Positions 9,354 through 19,568 of a stretch of 64,000 nucleotides of DNA are shown here, in pieces. Under the pieces are notes generated by a model. It saw nothing but the letters and a program-made list of their open reading frames with translations, ran no database searches and had not been told where the DNA came from. A program made the position numbers and the translations under genes. Origin of the DNA: Streptococcus thalassemiae (GTDB lineage Bacteria > Bacillota > Bacilli > Lactobacillales > Streptococcaceae); contig NZ_CAHJXN010000002.1 of assembly GCF_903645285.1 (NCBI RefSeq), positions 62,001 through 126,000 of the forward strand. The letters are read 5' to 3'. Every line of letters starts with the position of its first letter. Position 1 is the first letter of the stretch.

Positions 9354-10550
9354 TTATTTTTCTGTCAAGGCTGCAAGTCCTGGAAGAACTTTACCTTCGA
9401 GAAGCTCCATTGAAGCGCCTCCGCCCGTACTAATCCATGAGAATTTGTCTGCACGACCAAGGTTAATCGCTGCGGCAGCTGAGTCACCACCACCGATGAT
9501 TGATTTAACGCCTGGTTGTTTCACGATAGCATCCATCACACCGATTGTACCAGCTTGGAAGTCTGGGTTTTCAAATACACCCATAGGTCCGTTCCATACA
9601 ACTGTTTTGGCACCAGTCAAAGCTTCGTCAAATTTAGCGATAGATTTTGGACCGATGTCAAGACCAAGGAAGCCTTCAGAAACTGCTTCACCTTCAGTGT
9701 CACGCACTTCAGTGTAACCAGCAAATGCGTTAGCTTCTTTAGAGTCAACTGGCAAGATCAATTTACCGTTTGCTTTTTCAAGAAGAGCTTTCGCAACATC
9801 CAATTTGTCTTCTTCTACAAGTGAGTTACCGATTTCGATACCTTGTGCTTTGTAGAATGTGTAAGTCATACCACCACCGATAAGGACTTTATCAGCTTTT
9901 TCAAGCAAGTTTTCGATAACACCGATCTTGTCTGAAACTTTTGAACCACCAAGGATTGCTACGAATGGACGTTCTGGAGTTTCAACTGCTTCTTGGATGT
10001 AGGCAATTTCGTTTTCAAGAAGGAAACCAGCAACTGCTTTTTCAACATTTGCTGAGATACCAACGTTAGATGCGTGTGCACGGTGAGCTGTACCGAATGC
10101 ATCGTTTACGAAGATACCATCTCCAAGTGATGCCCAGTATTTACCAAGTTCAGGATCGTTTTTAGATTCTTTCTTGCCGTCAACATCTTCATAACGAGTG
10201 TTTTCAACCAAGAGAACTTGTCCATCTTCAAGAGCGTTGATAGCTGCTTCCAATTCAGCACCACGAGTGACACCTGGGAACACAACATCTTGACCAAGTT
10301 TTGCTGCCAAGTCAGCAGCTACAGGAGCAAGTGATTTACCAGCTTTATCAGCTTCTTCTTTCACACGTCCAAGGTGAGAGAAAAGAATTGCACGTCCACC
10401 TTGTTCGATGATGTACTTAATAGTTGGAAGAGCTGCTGTGATACGGTTGTCGTTAGTGATTACGCCATCTTTCAATGGTACGTTGAAGTCAACACGAACG
10501 AGGACTTTTTTACCTTTCAAGTCAACGTCTTTAACAGTAAGTTTTGCCAT
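9354..10550 (-). CDS. pgk: Phosphoglycerate kinase
   Basis: Glycolytic enzyme transferring phosphate between 1,3-bisphosphoglycerate and ADP. 398 residues, full length. The N-terminal substrate domain carries [11 protein letters not shown] and LFSHLGR, the nucleotide domain carries GGAKVSDK-type sequence (here [12 protein letters not shown]) and the C-terminal [10 protein letters not shown] loop. It is a single-gene transcript with its own promoter and terminator. Confidence 0.99.
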   Translation of the reverse strand: MAKLTVKDVDLKGKKVLVRVDFNVPLKDGVITNDNRITAALPTIKYIIEQGGRAILFSHLGRVKEEADKAGKSLAPVAADLAAKLGQDVVFPGVTRGAELEAAINALEDGQVLLVENTRYEDVDGKKESKNDPELGKYWASLGDGIFVNDAFGTAHRAHASNVGISANVEKAVAGFLLENEIAYIQEAVETPERPFVAILGGSKVSDKIGVIENLLEKADKVLIGGGMTYTFYKAQGIEIGNSLVEEDKLDVAKALLEKANGKLILPVDSKEANAFAGYTEVRDTEGEAVSEGFLGLDIGPKSIAKFDEALTGAKTVVWNGPMGVFENPDFQAGTIGVMDAIVKQPGVKSIIGGGDSAAAAINLGRADKFSWISTGGGASMELLEGKVLPGLAALTEK

Positions 10551-10586
10551 GTTACAAAAACCCCTTTATTTATTTTATTCGAAACT

Positions 10587-10615
10587 ATTATATCACACTT
10601 TGGAAATATAAGGAA
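10587..10615 (-). promoter_or_regulatory. Probable pgk promoter
   Basis: Minus-strand TATAAT (10587-10592) with a weak TTCCTT at the -35 position. Confidence 0.5.
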
Positions 10616-10789
10616 AGATTTCACAAGATTTTTCGATATTTAATCTTTGTGGCATGCTAGAGTATATTATTTTTGCTTTTTCTCACGAATTTTCTTTCTA
10701 AAATCTTAGCTTAACACTTGTTAGATTTACTTTTATCCTTTAAAATAGAATAGGAGATATTCCGCGATTATTTTTCGGAGGAAAAAGAA

Positions 10790-12421
10790 ATGTCCATTAA
10801 TTGGCAGGAAATTTTATTTCACTTTTTAGGTGGTCTGGGGCTATTCTTATATAGTATCAAGACCATGGGAGACGGTTTGCAACAAGCTGCTGGAGATCGC
10901 CTTCGTTTTTACATTGACAAATATACTAGTAATCCTTTCTTTGGAGTTCTGGTTGGTATTGGGATGACTGCTCTAATTCAGTCTAGTTCTGGTGTAACAG
11001 TTATCACAGTCGGTCTGGTCAGTGCCGGTCTCCTAACCTTACGTCAGGCTATCGGAATTGTCATGGGGGCTAATATCGGGACAACAGTCACATCCTTTCT
11101 TATTGGGTTTAAACTAGGTGACTATGCCCTGCCTATGCTCTTTATCGGTGCTGTCTGTCTCTTCTTTACAAAAAATCGGACAGTCAATAATATCGGACGC
11201 ATCCTCTTTGGTGTCGGTGGTATCTTTTTTGCCCTCAATCTCATGAGCGGTGCAATGGCTCCACTCAAAGATTTACAGGTCTTTAAAGACTATATGATTG
11301 AGCTAAGTAAGAATCCTGTTTTGGGTGTCTTTGTCGGTACCGGCTTGACCTTACTGATTCAAGCTTCCTCGGCTACCATCGGGATTTTACAAAACCTCTA
11401 CGCCAGCAATCTCATTGACCTGCAAGGAGCTTTGCCAGTTCTATTTGGTGACAATATCGGGACAACCATTACAGCCATCATTGCCTCTTTAGGTGCTAAT
11501 ATTGCAGCTAAACGGGTAGCAGGAGCTCATGTTGCCTTCAACGTTATCGGAACAGTCGTCTGCGTTATTTTTCTAGTTCCTTTTACAGCCCTGATTCATT
11601 GGTTTGAATCTACGCTAAATCTAGCACCAGAAATGACCATCGCCTTTGCTCACGGAACTTTTAATATTACCAACACCATTGTCCAATTTCCATTTATCGG
11701 AGCTCTGGCTTACTTTGTAACCAAGATTATTCCTGGAGAAGACGAGGTTGTCAAATACGAACCCTTATATCTTGATGAACATTTCATCAAACAAGCCCCA
11801 TCTATCGCTCTCGGAAATGCTAAGAAAGAGCTCTTGCACTTAGGAAACTACGCTGCTAAAGCCTTTGACCTTTCCTATAAGTATATCATTGACTTGGATA
11901 AAAATGTAGCTGAAAAAGGGCATAAAACCGAAGAAGCCATTAACACCATCGATGAGCAATTAACACGTTATCTCATTGCCCTTTCAAGCGAAGCTCTCAG
12001 TCAAAAAGAAAGCGAAGTTCTCACCAATATCCTTGATTCCTCCCGTGATTTGGAACGGATTGGAGACCACGCGGAGGCTCTACTCAATCTAACTGACTAT
12101 CTTCAACGGAAAAATGTTGAATTTTCTGATGCTGCCTTGAAAGAATTAGAGGAAGTTTATCGTCAAACTAGTGACTTTATCAAAGATGCTCTGGATAGTG
12201 TGGAAAACAATGATATTGAAAAAGCACGCAGTCTTGTAGAACGCCATGAAGCAATCAATAAGATAGAACGTGTTCTCAGAAAAACCCACATCAAACGCCT
12301 CAACAAAGGCGAATGTTCAACACAAGCTGGGGTCAACTTTATCGACATCATCTCACACTACACTCGTGTATCAGACCACGCTATGAACCTTGCTGAAAAG
12401 GTTTTTGCAGAACAAATCTAA
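10790..12421 (+). CDS. Na/Pi cotransporter family protein with PhoU-like tail
   Basis: 543 residues. The N-terminal half has two inverted NptA/YjbB-type membrane repeats, each with its QSS-like signature (ALIQSSSGVTVITVG and LIQASSATIGI). The C-terminal 200 residues form helical PhoU-like repeats (SRDLERIGDHAEALLNL, THYTRVSDHAMNLAEK-type). The family moves phosphate with sodium or exports it; the PhoU part suggests phosphate-linked control. It is divergent from pgk and has GGAGG nine bases before ATG. It is not clustered with pst genes here. Confidence 0.9.
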   Translation: MSINWQEILFHFLGGLGLFLYSIKTMGDGLQQAAGDRLRFYIDKYTSNPFFGVLVGIGMTALIQSSSGVTVITVGLVSAGLLTLRQAIGIVMGANIGTTVTSFLIGFKLGDYALPMLFIGAVCLFFTKNRTVNNIGRILFGVGGIFFALNLMSGAMAPLKDLQVFKDYMIELSKNPVLGVFVGTGLTLLIQASSATIGILQNLYASNLIDLQGALPVLFGDNIGTTITAIIASLGANIAAKRVAGAHVAFNVIGTVVCVIFLVPFTALIHWFESTLNLAPEMTIAFAHGTFNITNTIVQFPFIGALAYFVTKIIPGEDEVVKYEPLYLDEHFIKQAPSIALGNAKKELLHLGNYAAKAFDLSYKYIIDLDKNVAEKGHKTEEAINTIDEQLTRYLIALSSEALSQKESEVLTNILDSSRDLERIGDHAEALLNLTDYLQRKNVEFSDAALKELEEVYRQTSDFIKDALDSVENNDIEKARSLVERHEAINKIERVLRKTHIKRLNKGECSTQAGVNFIDIISHYTRVSDHAMNLAEKVFAEQI

Positions 12422-12430
12422 GAACCAAGA

Positions 12431-12457
12431 AGCTATCCTGAATGGGATGGCTTTTTG
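12431..12457 (+). terminator. Terminator after the Na/Pi transporter gene
   Basis: AGCTATCC pairs with GGATGGCT and is followed by TTTTTGCTTTT. Confidence 0.8.
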
Positions 12458-12750
12458 CTTTTCCTAAGCAAGACTAGGCTGAATGAAACTGAGAGAGTAT
12501 TCTGCAGATATAGTGGATTAAATTAAAAAAGTATAGTGTATTGAATCTATAACAGTACACCTTGACTGCTAAAATATTTCTAGAAATTGATTTGGCTTTC
12601 CGAATTAATTTGTTCAGATTTTATTTCACTTCAATATACTGATAAATCCATTCACTAGCACAGGGCAAGAGGGAGTCGCTATTGATTTCAACGGTAGCAG
12701 GTACATACAGAGGACTCCTAACTCAGATATACTGCAATATCATTGTATGC
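12458..12750 (-). other. Eroded intergenic stretch with a coding remnant
   Basis: No complete gene. On the minus strand 12621-12722 is an open frame of 33 codons ending in EWIYQYIEVK and a TAA. It has no good start and a stop directly upstream, so it looks like the tail of a lost gene. Beside it (12508-12650) are AT-rich segments with partial inverted similarity (TATAGTGGATTAAA against TTTCACTTCAATATA), as in degenerate streptococcal insertion remnants. I cannot name the source. Confidence 0.3.
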
Positions 12751-12780
12751 AAAAAACCTCTGAGATTCTTCTCAAAGGTT
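12751..12780 (-). terminator. Terminator after pyrG
   Basis: Minus strand: AACCTTTGAGA and TCTCAGAGGTT pair around AGAA, then TTTTTTG. Confidence 0.88.
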
Positions 12781-12789
12781 CTGATTTTG

Positions 12790-14409
<1,620 letters not shown>

Positions 14410-14506
14410 CTAAAATGCTCAAGGCCTTGTTAACTACGAGGGGACATAGAAAACAAGACCCTACTAATAAGAATAATCTGGGACTACTGCACCAGATTCA
14501 CAACTA

Positions 14507-14658
14507 ATACTCTTCGAAAATCTCTTCAAACCGCGTCAACGTCGCCTTGCCGTAGATATGTGTTCCTGACTTTGTCAGTCTTATCTACAACCTCAAAACA
14601 GTGTTTTGAGCAACCTGCGGCTAGTTTCCTAGTTTGCTCTTTGATTTTCATTGAGTAT
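14507..14658 (+). repeat. BOX element 1 (A-B-C), full length
   Basis: Begins AATACTCTTCGAAAATCTC, contains a match to the BOXA1R primer (reverse of CGTCAACGTCGCCTTGCCG, with one difference), the CTCAAAACAGTGTTTTGAG palindrome and the terminal CTTTGATTTTCATTGAGTAT. It lies in the pyrG leader, between the attenuator and the start codon. Confidence 0.93.
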
Positions 14659-14687
14659 AAAATACAAGAAGATAACTTCTTGAAAAA

Positions 14688-14740
14688 ACAAAAATAGCTC
14701 CCTAAAAACTAGGGAGCCCCGACCTCTAAAAGAGGTGCCC
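14688..14740 (-). promoter_or_regulatory. pyrG CTP-sensing attenuator (reiterative-transcription type)
   Basis: The predicted +1 (14740) starts GGGC. A small hairpin follows (ACCTC-TTTT-GAGGT), then a strong terminator, GCTCCCTA-loop-TAGGGAGC (14697-14717), and a T run. In Bacillus pyrG, low CTP makes polymerase stutter G residues onto GGGC; the poly-G tail then pairs with the C/U-rich 5' arm of the terminator and prevents termination. All parts of that arrangement are visible here. Confidence 0.78.
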
Positions 14741-14747
14741 GAACAAT

Positions 14748-14776
14748 ATGATACCTAAAAATAGGATAATTGTCAA
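14748..14776 (-). promoter_or_regulatory. pyrG promoter
   Basis: Minus-strand TTGACA (14771-14776) and TATCAT (14748-14753), 17-base spacer; seven bases then GGGC. It lies directly after the rpoE stop codon. Confidence 0.85.
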
Positions 14777-14786
14777 TAGCTAACTT

Positions 14787-15374
14787 TTATTCCTCGCTGG
14801 TTTCAGCATCATCTTCTGAGAACTCGTCATCTTCCTCGTTGAGATCCACGTCTTCACCCAAGTCATCAGGAGCGATTTCGTTGATTTCTGCATCGTAAGC
14901 TTCCACTTCATTTTTCTCATCATCTGGATTTTCATCATCGTATGAAAGAGCTGGATCTGCTTCGTATGCATCTTCGTCTTCTGGATCATCTGCATTGTAG
15001 TCAATAGCATCTGAATCGCCATCCATAAAGGCATTGACACGTTTTTTCTTAGCTTTTGGTGCCACTTCATCGTCATCATTTTCTTCAAGAGCGATGATCT
15101 CTTCGTCGATTTCGTCCACACCATACCATGAACGAAGGCCCCATTTGTTGTCTCCAAGTGAGATGAAGCTACCGTCAAAGTTCAACTCTGTGTAGAACAG
15201 AGGCAAGGCTTCGCGGATATCGCTGTTTGATGTTCCAAGGTAGTTTTGAATTTCGTTTACAAGATCGCTAAAATGCATCTCATGATCGCGACCACGAAGT
15301 TCCAAGATAGCACGCGCTACCTCAATCATAGATAGTTCACTTTTTTCTTGCCCAGCAAATACTTCTAATTCCAA
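14787..15374 (-). CDS. rpoE: RNA polymerase delta subunit RpoE
   Basis: Gram-positive delta subunit, which displaces nucleic acids and alters promoter selectivity of RNA polymerase. The N-terminal HARE-type winged helix ([20 protein letters not shown] to [17 protein letters not shown]) is followed by an unstructured, very acidic C-terminal half ([29 protein letters not shown]). I choose the TTG at 15372-15374 as start, seven bases after AGGAG, because it gives the family N-terminus (M)ELEVFAG; the ATG five codons upstream overlaps the ribosome-binding site. 195 residues. Confidence 0.95.
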   Translation of the reverse strand: MELEVFAGQEKSELSMIEVARAILELRGRDHEMHFSDLVNEIQNYLGTSNSDIREALPLFYTELNFDGSFISLGDNKWGLRSWYGVDEIDEEIIALEENDDDEVAPKAKKKRVNAFMDGDSDAIDYNADDPEDEDAYEADPALSYDDENPDDEKNEVEAYDAEINEIAPDDLGEDVDLNEEDDEFSEDDAETSEE

Positions 15375-15446
15375 AGCGTTTCTCCTCATTTATACTACTA
15401 TCGCCAGAGCGAACAGACTCTGACCTCATTTTATCATTTACTCTTT

Positions 15447-15475
15447 ATTTTACGATAATTTTGCAGAATAGTCAA
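15447..15475 (-). promoter_or_regulatory. rpoE promoter
   Basis: Minus-strand TTGACT (15470-15475) and TAAAAT (15447-15452), 17-base spacer. Confidence 0.75.
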
Positions 15476-15501
15476 AGGTTAAGGGGGAGAAAATGGCAGG
15501 A

Positions 15502-15981
15502 TTAGACTAATTTCAGTACAAAACTCCTTCCTTTTTCTGTTGCTCCATTTTCCACAAATCCAAGCGACTTGAAACACCTCCTAGAAGCATGATTGTAGGT
15601 GTAGATTTCCTTGACTCTCAATTCTTTCCATCCTTTTACTCGAGCCAATTCAATCAAAGCACTTAGAATCTTTTTTCCAAGTCCTCGATGTTGGTAAGCG
15701 GAATTCCCAATCACAATGGGGAGATTATCCTGAGATAGTGTAACATCCCCAATTGGAAACCATTCTCCCTTCTCCTTGACTTCAATCCAAAAAAGCTCTC
15801 CATGCTTATCCAAATAAGAATACATAGCTTCCAGGGTCGCTGGACTATAAGGTCTCTTCACCCCATCTACGAGGTAAACCAAGTTCACATCCTGATACCA
15901 AGCAAAAGCTTCTTCACAATGATTGACCTTATCATAAGGAACAAGACGCAGTGCATTATCTATTTGTAAAATCCGTTTCAT
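15502..15981 (-). CDS. GNAT family N-acetyltransferase
   Basis: 159 residues. The acetyl-CoA binding motif A is visible as YQHRGLGKKILSALIELARVKGW (Q-x-x-G-x-G core), followed by NHASRRCFKSLGFVENG, the usual motif B. The acceptor is unknown; the family includes ribosomal-protein, antibiotic and small-molecule acetyltransferases. Its start overlaps the 3' end of the ParB-like gene by 26 bases and has AAAGGA inside that gene, so the two are translationally linked. Confidence 0.88.
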   Translation of the reverse strand: MKRILQIDNALRLVPYDKVNHCEEAFAWYQDVNLVYLVDGVKRPYSPATLEAMYSYLDKHGELFWIEVKEKGEWFPIGDVTLSQDNLPIVIGNSAYQHRGLGKKILSALIELARVKGWKELRVKEIYTYNHASRRCFKSLGFVENGATEKGRSFVLKLV

Positions 15982-16375
15982 CTGCTTTCCTTTTCAACAA
16001 AAGAGTTACTGCTTGATTAAAACCATCACACCAATTATACCATTTTGCTTCATACCCATCTTGATCTAAGATATGATTTTTTAAATCAAAAACAGAGTAA
16101 ATCTTTCTTTCCTCGCAAGCTTGCGCATAGAGATGATATAGTTCATCACCACCATCTCTATCCCACTCAGCAGAAATCGTATCCCGACCTGCCAATAAAG
16201 CCTGATAAGCCCTGTGATGCCCATCTGTAATCAACAAGCAATTTCCAAAGGCAAGAATACTAATTGGATCAACTTGGATCGCTTCTGCCGACTGGTAAAG
16301 TGTCTGGATGCCTGCTAGTTTCTTTTCTGATAAGTATAGTTGAGTCGGATGAAGATCTGCTATACTGACTTTCAT
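15956..16375 (-). CDS. ParB/sulfiredoxin-fold domain protein
   Basis: 139 residues, one domain. The signature LLITDGHHRAYQALLAG matches the ParB/Srx-type nucleotide-binding motif (DGHHR). There is no HTH or partner-binding domain, so it is not a chromosome-partitioning ParB. Single-domain members are often annotated as ParB-like nucleases or serine kinases without direct evidence. It overlaps the downstream GNAT gene and follows the PAP2 gene on the same strand. The function is unknown. Confidence 0.75.
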   Translation of the reverse strand: MKVSIADLHPTQLYLSEKKLAGIQTLYQSAEAIQVDPISILAFGNCLLITDGHHRAYQALLAGRDTISAEWDRDGGDELYHLYAQACEERKIYSVFDLKNHILDQDGYEAKWYNWCDGFNQAVTLLLKRKADETDFTNR

Positions 16376-16402
16376 TTCTTTCTCCTCAAGGGAATTTGAT
16401 AC

Positions 16403-17053
16403 TCACTTCTGTTTACATTTAAATCGCCATTGGAAGCGTAGCTTGTCATAGAAAGGAAACTCTACAAACAGGACTCCCAAACCCACACAGAGACTGGCAA
16501 GAACGTCTGATGGATAATGAACTCCCAGATAGACCCTTGATACCAACACACTGACTAGGTAGAGGCCAAGGACGATTTGTACGATTTTTCTCCAGACTGG
16601 ATTTTTAATTCGTTGACTGACAATGACAATTAGAGTACCTACCATCAAAGTTACAGCCAGAGAATGGCCACTTGGGAAAGAAAATCCCTTCTCCTCTACC
16701 AGATGTAAAATAGCTGGTCGCGGGCGCTGGTAGATATTTTTAAAGGTCACGATTAAAAGTCCTGCCAAAGCCAGATTTCCCAGCATGAAGAAACTTTCTA
16801 TCTTCCACCTCTTACGATAAAAGACAAAAACTGTAATCACAACCCAAGTGATAATCACTGGAATATCAATCAGGCGTGTAATGGCTCGGAAAAGAATAGT
16901 CAAATAATCTGGTAAGTCTCCTCGAACGGCAGTCTGTATCGGTTGGTCAAAACCGATCAACATTTCAGGGTAAAATTTGACCATGTAGCCAAGAATAACG
17001 AAAAGTAAAAGGGCAAAACTGCCCTTCATTAAAAATATTTGTTTATCTTTCAT
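16403..17053 (-). CDS. PAP2 superfamily membrane phosphatase
   Basis: 216 residues, six predicted membrane segments. The three PAP2 motifs are complete: KNIYQRPRP, FPSGHS and SRVYLGVHYPSDVLA, so catalytic His and Arg residues are in place. The family dephosphorylates lipid phosphates such as undecaprenyl pyrophosphate or phosphatidate. The N-terminus overlaps the end of ribU by 11 bases, so it is probably co-transcribed under the FMN riboswitch. There is no evident link to riboflavin; the pairing may be simple read-through. Confidence 0.92.
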   Translation of the reverse strand: MKDKQIFLMKGSFALLLFVILGYMVKFYPEMLIGFDQPIQTAVRGDLPDYLTILFRAITRLIDIPVIITWVVITVFVFYRKRWKIESFFMLGNLALAGLLIVTFKNIYQRPRPAILHLVEEKGFSFPSGHSLAVTLMVGTLIVIVSQRIKNPVWRKIVQIVLGLYLVSVLVSRVYLGVHYPSDVLASLCVGLGVLFVEFPFYDKLRFQWRFKCKQK

Positions 17054-17606
17054 AATGTTTTAAGGTTGGTTTCAAAAGGACGTACAACAACCAGAATGAA
17101 ACGGAAAAGATTACACCCTCAATCAAGTTAAAAGGTAACACCATAGTCATTAGGTAGTTGGAAAGTCCCAAAATTTTTCCAATATCAAAGTTAGCAAACT
17201 TAGCGTACAAAGGAACAGCGTAAACATAGTTGAGAACTAACATTGCCACGGTTAAACCAATAGTCCCAGCTAGAGAGCCTAGTAGGAAACGAAGGGTTGT
17301 CCGTTCCTTTTTCCAAATCAAAGCAAATACGATGACAAAAACTCCCAAAGCTACGATATTCATCGGCAAACCAATGTAAGTATTCACTCCTTGACTATTA
17401 AGAAGCAATTTCAAGAGTGAGCGAAGCAAGAGAATTCCTAGAGCAGCAGGCAGATCCATGACCACCAAGCCCACAAGGACTGGCAAGATACTAAATTCGA
17501 TCTTGAGGAAGGACGCCGCTGGCAAAAGCGGAAAGTCAAAGTACATCAGCACAAATGAGATGGCTGATAAAATCGCAATGGTCGAAAGTCGACGTGTGTT
17601 TGTCAT
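17043..17606 (-). CDS. ribU: Riboflavin ECF transporter substrate-binding protein RibU
   Basis: Integral membrane S component that binds riboflavin and works with the shared ECF energising module. About six hydrophobic helices (LSTIAILSAISFVLMYFDFP, ILPVLVGLVVMDLPAALGIL, YIGLPMNIVALGVFVIVFAL and others) with the RibU-like FPLLPAASFLKIEFS segment. I start at the ATG at 17604-17606 (MTNTRRLS), eight bases after GGAGG. The FMN riboswitch about 170 bases upstream supports the assignment strongly. 187 residues. Confidence 0.95.
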   Translation of the reverse strand: MTNTRRLSTIAILSAISFVLMYFDFPLLPAASFLKIEFSILPVLVGLVVMDLPAALGILLLRSLLKLLLNSQGVNTYIGLPMNIVALGVFVIVFALIWKKERTTLRFLLGSLAGTIGLTVAMLVLNYVYAVPLYAKFANFDIGKILGLSNYLMTMVLPFNLIEGVIFSVSFWLLYVLLKPTLKHYER

Positions 17607-17775
17607 AACAGGTTCCTCCAATTTTCTATAAAATCAGAAGAAGTTAGAAAGGATTTCTCTATCTATTCTCACTTTTTATATCCCAAATCTTCCCTCTCAC
17701 TCTATTAAGAAAATTCAAGCAAGCGGTTACAGTTCAGCTATAAATCTATCAGAACAGACAAAGCTATTCTTTCGT

Positions 17776-17986
17776 CTTCTCCCATCCAGACTATACTGTC
17801 GGTTGTGGAATCTCACCACATCAGCTTGCGCTCGCGGACTTATTTGGCTAAGATATTTTAGATTTATCTAGGCGTCGCAGTCGAAGATAATACTTAAAGT
17901 ATATCGAGACAAGACAACGACGAGAAAGCTAAAATAGCTAGGCAAATTTACCGCCGGTCGGGAATCACACCCTGCCCTGAAGACTC
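17776..17986 (-). ncRNA. FMN riboswitch (RFN element)
   Basis: Minus strand: the conserved 5' core TCTTCAGGGCAGGGTG, then TTCCCGACCGGCGGTAA, and on the 3' side GTCCGCGAGC, GAGATTCCAC, CCGACAGTATAGTCTGG and ATGGGAGAAG. All aptamer blocks are in order. The variable arm between GGCGGTAA and CCGCGAGC is unusually long, about 110 bases, making the element 211 bases long. No clear terminator follows, so translational control or a less obvious platform is possible. Confidence 0.96.
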
Positions 17987-17990
17987 TTTT

Positions 17991-18019
17991 ATCATAACAA
18001 AAAACGCTTGCAAGCGCAA
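17991..18019 (-). promoter_or_regulatory. ribU promoter inside the trmL terminator
   Basis: Minus-strand TTGCGC (18014-18019) and TATGAT (17991-17996) with a 17-base spacer. The -35 box lies in the terminator stem and the T tract forms much of the spacer. Transcription would start just before the riboswitch. Confidence 0.55.
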
Positions 18020-18027
18020 GCATTTTG
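17997..18027 (-). terminator. Terminator after trmL
   Basis: Minus strand: AATGCTTGC-GCTT-GCAAGCGTT followed by TTTTG; nine-base-pair stem. Confidence 0.85.
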
Positions 18028-18041
18028 TTCATTTTCATTTT

Positions 18042-18545
18042 TTATTTCAATTTATCTGCTTCATAGGTATGAACGAGCTCAAGACCTGCAAAGTTCTGCT
18101 GGCGGAGGGCTTCGTAGACAATCATGCAGACAGTATTCGACACATTGAGACTGCGGACATGTTCATCATTCATAGGAATACGGAGAGCCTTTTCAGGATG
18201 TTCGCGCATAAAGTCCTCCGGCAAACCCTTGTCTTCACGTCCAAAGAGAAAATAGTGGTCCTCGTCAGTCGATAAATCCACCTCAGAATACACGTTCTCA
18301 GCGAATTTCGAAATCAGATAGAGTTTGCCCTTCATCTGAGACATGAAATCTTCTAAACTCTCGTAAAAATAAATCTCTAGCTTATCCCAATAATCCAATC
18401 CAGCTCGCTTCATCTTGCGGTCATCGATAGGAAATCCCATGGGCTTGATGATGTGGAGAGGAGAATTGGTCGCAGCACAAGTACGCGCGATATTGCCTGT
18501 ATTTTGTGGAATTTGAGGTTCAAATAATACAATGTGATTTGTCAT
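18042..18545 (-). CDS. trmL: tRNA (cytidine(34)-2'-O)-methyltransferase TrmL (SPOUT family)
   Basis: Methylates the wobble nucleoside of tRNA-Leu species using SAM. 167 residues, the short SPOUT form. Knot motifs are visible: [14 protein letters not shown] near the N-terminus, [10 protein letters not shown], and the C-terminal [19 protein letters not shown]. The start is the ATG at 18543-18545 ([10 protein letters not shown]) behind AGGAAG; the longer frame would run through the leader terminator. Older annotations call this gene an rRNA methyltransferase. A structured leader with an attenuator lies immediately upstream. Confidence 0.93.
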   Translation of the reverse strand: MTNHIVLFEPQIPQNTGNIARTCAATNSPLHIIKPMGFPIDDRKMKRAGLDYWDKLEIYFYESLEDFMSQMKGKLYLISKFAENVYSEVDLSTDEDHYFLFGREDKGLPEDFMREHPEKALRIPMNDEHVRSLNVSNTVCMIVYEALRQQNFAGLELVHTYEADKLK

Positions 18546-18567
18546 GACTTGCTTCCTTTCAACATTG

Positions 18568-18670
18568 CAAAAAAATAGCCACACTGCCCGGAGTCAAGCT
18601 CAGCAAACAGCGTGGTTAAGGCATCGTTAACTTACCTCACAACAGGTTTGAAGTAAATCAGCGAAACTAC
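18568..18670 (-). ncRNA. Structured leader of trmL with attenuator (possibly a 23S-methyl-type motif)
   Basis: The leader runs about 125 bases from the promoter to the start codon. It contains a first imperfect hairpin (ACCT-GTTGTG-AGGT core inside TTTACTT..AAGTTAA) and then a terminator, CCACGCTG pairing with CAGTGTGG (18579-18614), followed by CTATTTTTTT. This matches the general description of the 23S-methyl motif, known from Lactobacillales upstream of genes annotated as 23S rRNA methyltransferases, but I identify it from memory of that description only. Confidence 0.5.
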
Positions 18671-18676
18671 TTTCTT

Positions 18677-18704
18677 AGTATAACACTTTCAGAATCATTG
18701 TCAA
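18677..18704 (-). promoter_or_regulatory. trmL promoter
   Basis: Minus-strand TTGACA (18699-18704) and TATACT (18677-18682), 16-base spacer. Confidence 0.75.
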
Positions 18705-18737
18705 TAGAAACGACTTGATTTTTTCAATTTTTTCAAG

Positions 18738-19568
18738 CTATTTCCAAGGGTTGTAAAATCGTCCCTGATTCTGCAAGATAAGTAGTAAACTAGCTACTAA
18801 AAACAAGGTTGCCAAGAGCAAGGTAAGATAGTCTCCTTTTTTCAAGGCCTGATAACTATACCATGTGCGTTTTTTCTCTTTCCCAAAGCGTCGAAGTTCC
18901 ATGGCGGTCGCAATGGTATCAATGCGTTCTAGCGAGCTAAAAATCAAGGGCGTAATAATGCGCAGATTGCCTTTGATTCGTTGCATAAGAGAAGCTTTCT
19001 TGGATAATTCCATCCCACGCGCTTCCTGAGACATCTTGATAGTAAAGAATTCTTCCTGCAAATCTGGAATATAGCGCAAGGTCAGACTGACTGAATAGGC
19101 AATCTTATAAGGCACACCAATTTGATTTAAACTGGAAGCAAACTGACTAGGATGAGTTGTCATCAAAAAGATAATAGCCAGAGGAATAGTGCAAAGATAC
19201 TTAATGACCAGATTTAGCAGATAAAAGAGTTCTTGGCTGGTCAGAGTGTAGGCTCCGATTCCCTGCCAAATCACACTTCTCTCTCCGTAAAGTCCAACCC
19301 CATACTCGGGAGAAAAGAGATAGACCATCAAGACATTTAAAACGGCAAATACCGTCGCAAAAACGGCCACAAAGGAAACATCTTTAAAGCGGATTTGTGA
19401 TAAATAGAGGAGAAAGACCGAAAAGATGGCAATCAGAACAAGCAGTCTAGTATCATAGCTAATCATGGCCGCCAATGATACAAGGATGAAAAAGAGGAGT
19501 TTAGCAGCTCCTGACAAGCGATGAATCACAGTATATCTATGCTGGTAACCAATTAGTTTAGCTTGCAT
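18738..19568 (-). CDS. ECF transporter transmembrane component (EcfT-like)
   Basis: 276 residues, membrane-embedded T component coupling ATPases to an S protein. Hydrophobic segments occur at about 25-75, 90-150 and 240-260, with the coupling-helix region holding the ARG-type signature ([16 protein letters not shown]). It overlaps the end of the double-ATPase gene by 16 bases, so the two are made together. This is a dedicated ECF system rather than the shared ecfA1-ecfA2-ecfT set, because its ATPase is a fused double protein next to its own S component. Confidence 0.9.
   Translation of the reverse strand: MQAKLIGYQHRYTVIHRLSGAAKLLFFILVSLAAMISYDTRLLVLIAIFSVFLLYLSQIRFKDVSFVAVFATVFAVLNVLMVYLFSPEYGVGLYGERSVIWQGIGAYTLTSQELFYLLNLVIKYLCTIPLAIIFLMTTHPSQFASSLNQIGVPYKIAYSVSLTLRYIPDLQEEFFTIKMSQEARGMELSKKASLMQRIKGNLRIITPLIFSSLERIDTIATAMELRRFGKEKKRTWYSYQALKKGDYLTLLLATLFLVASLLLILQNQGRFYNPWK

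Noticed and set aside
14787..15178. Second frame (Met/Lys-rich) overlapping rpoE
   Set aside because: Shadow frame produced by the acidic repeats of RpoE.
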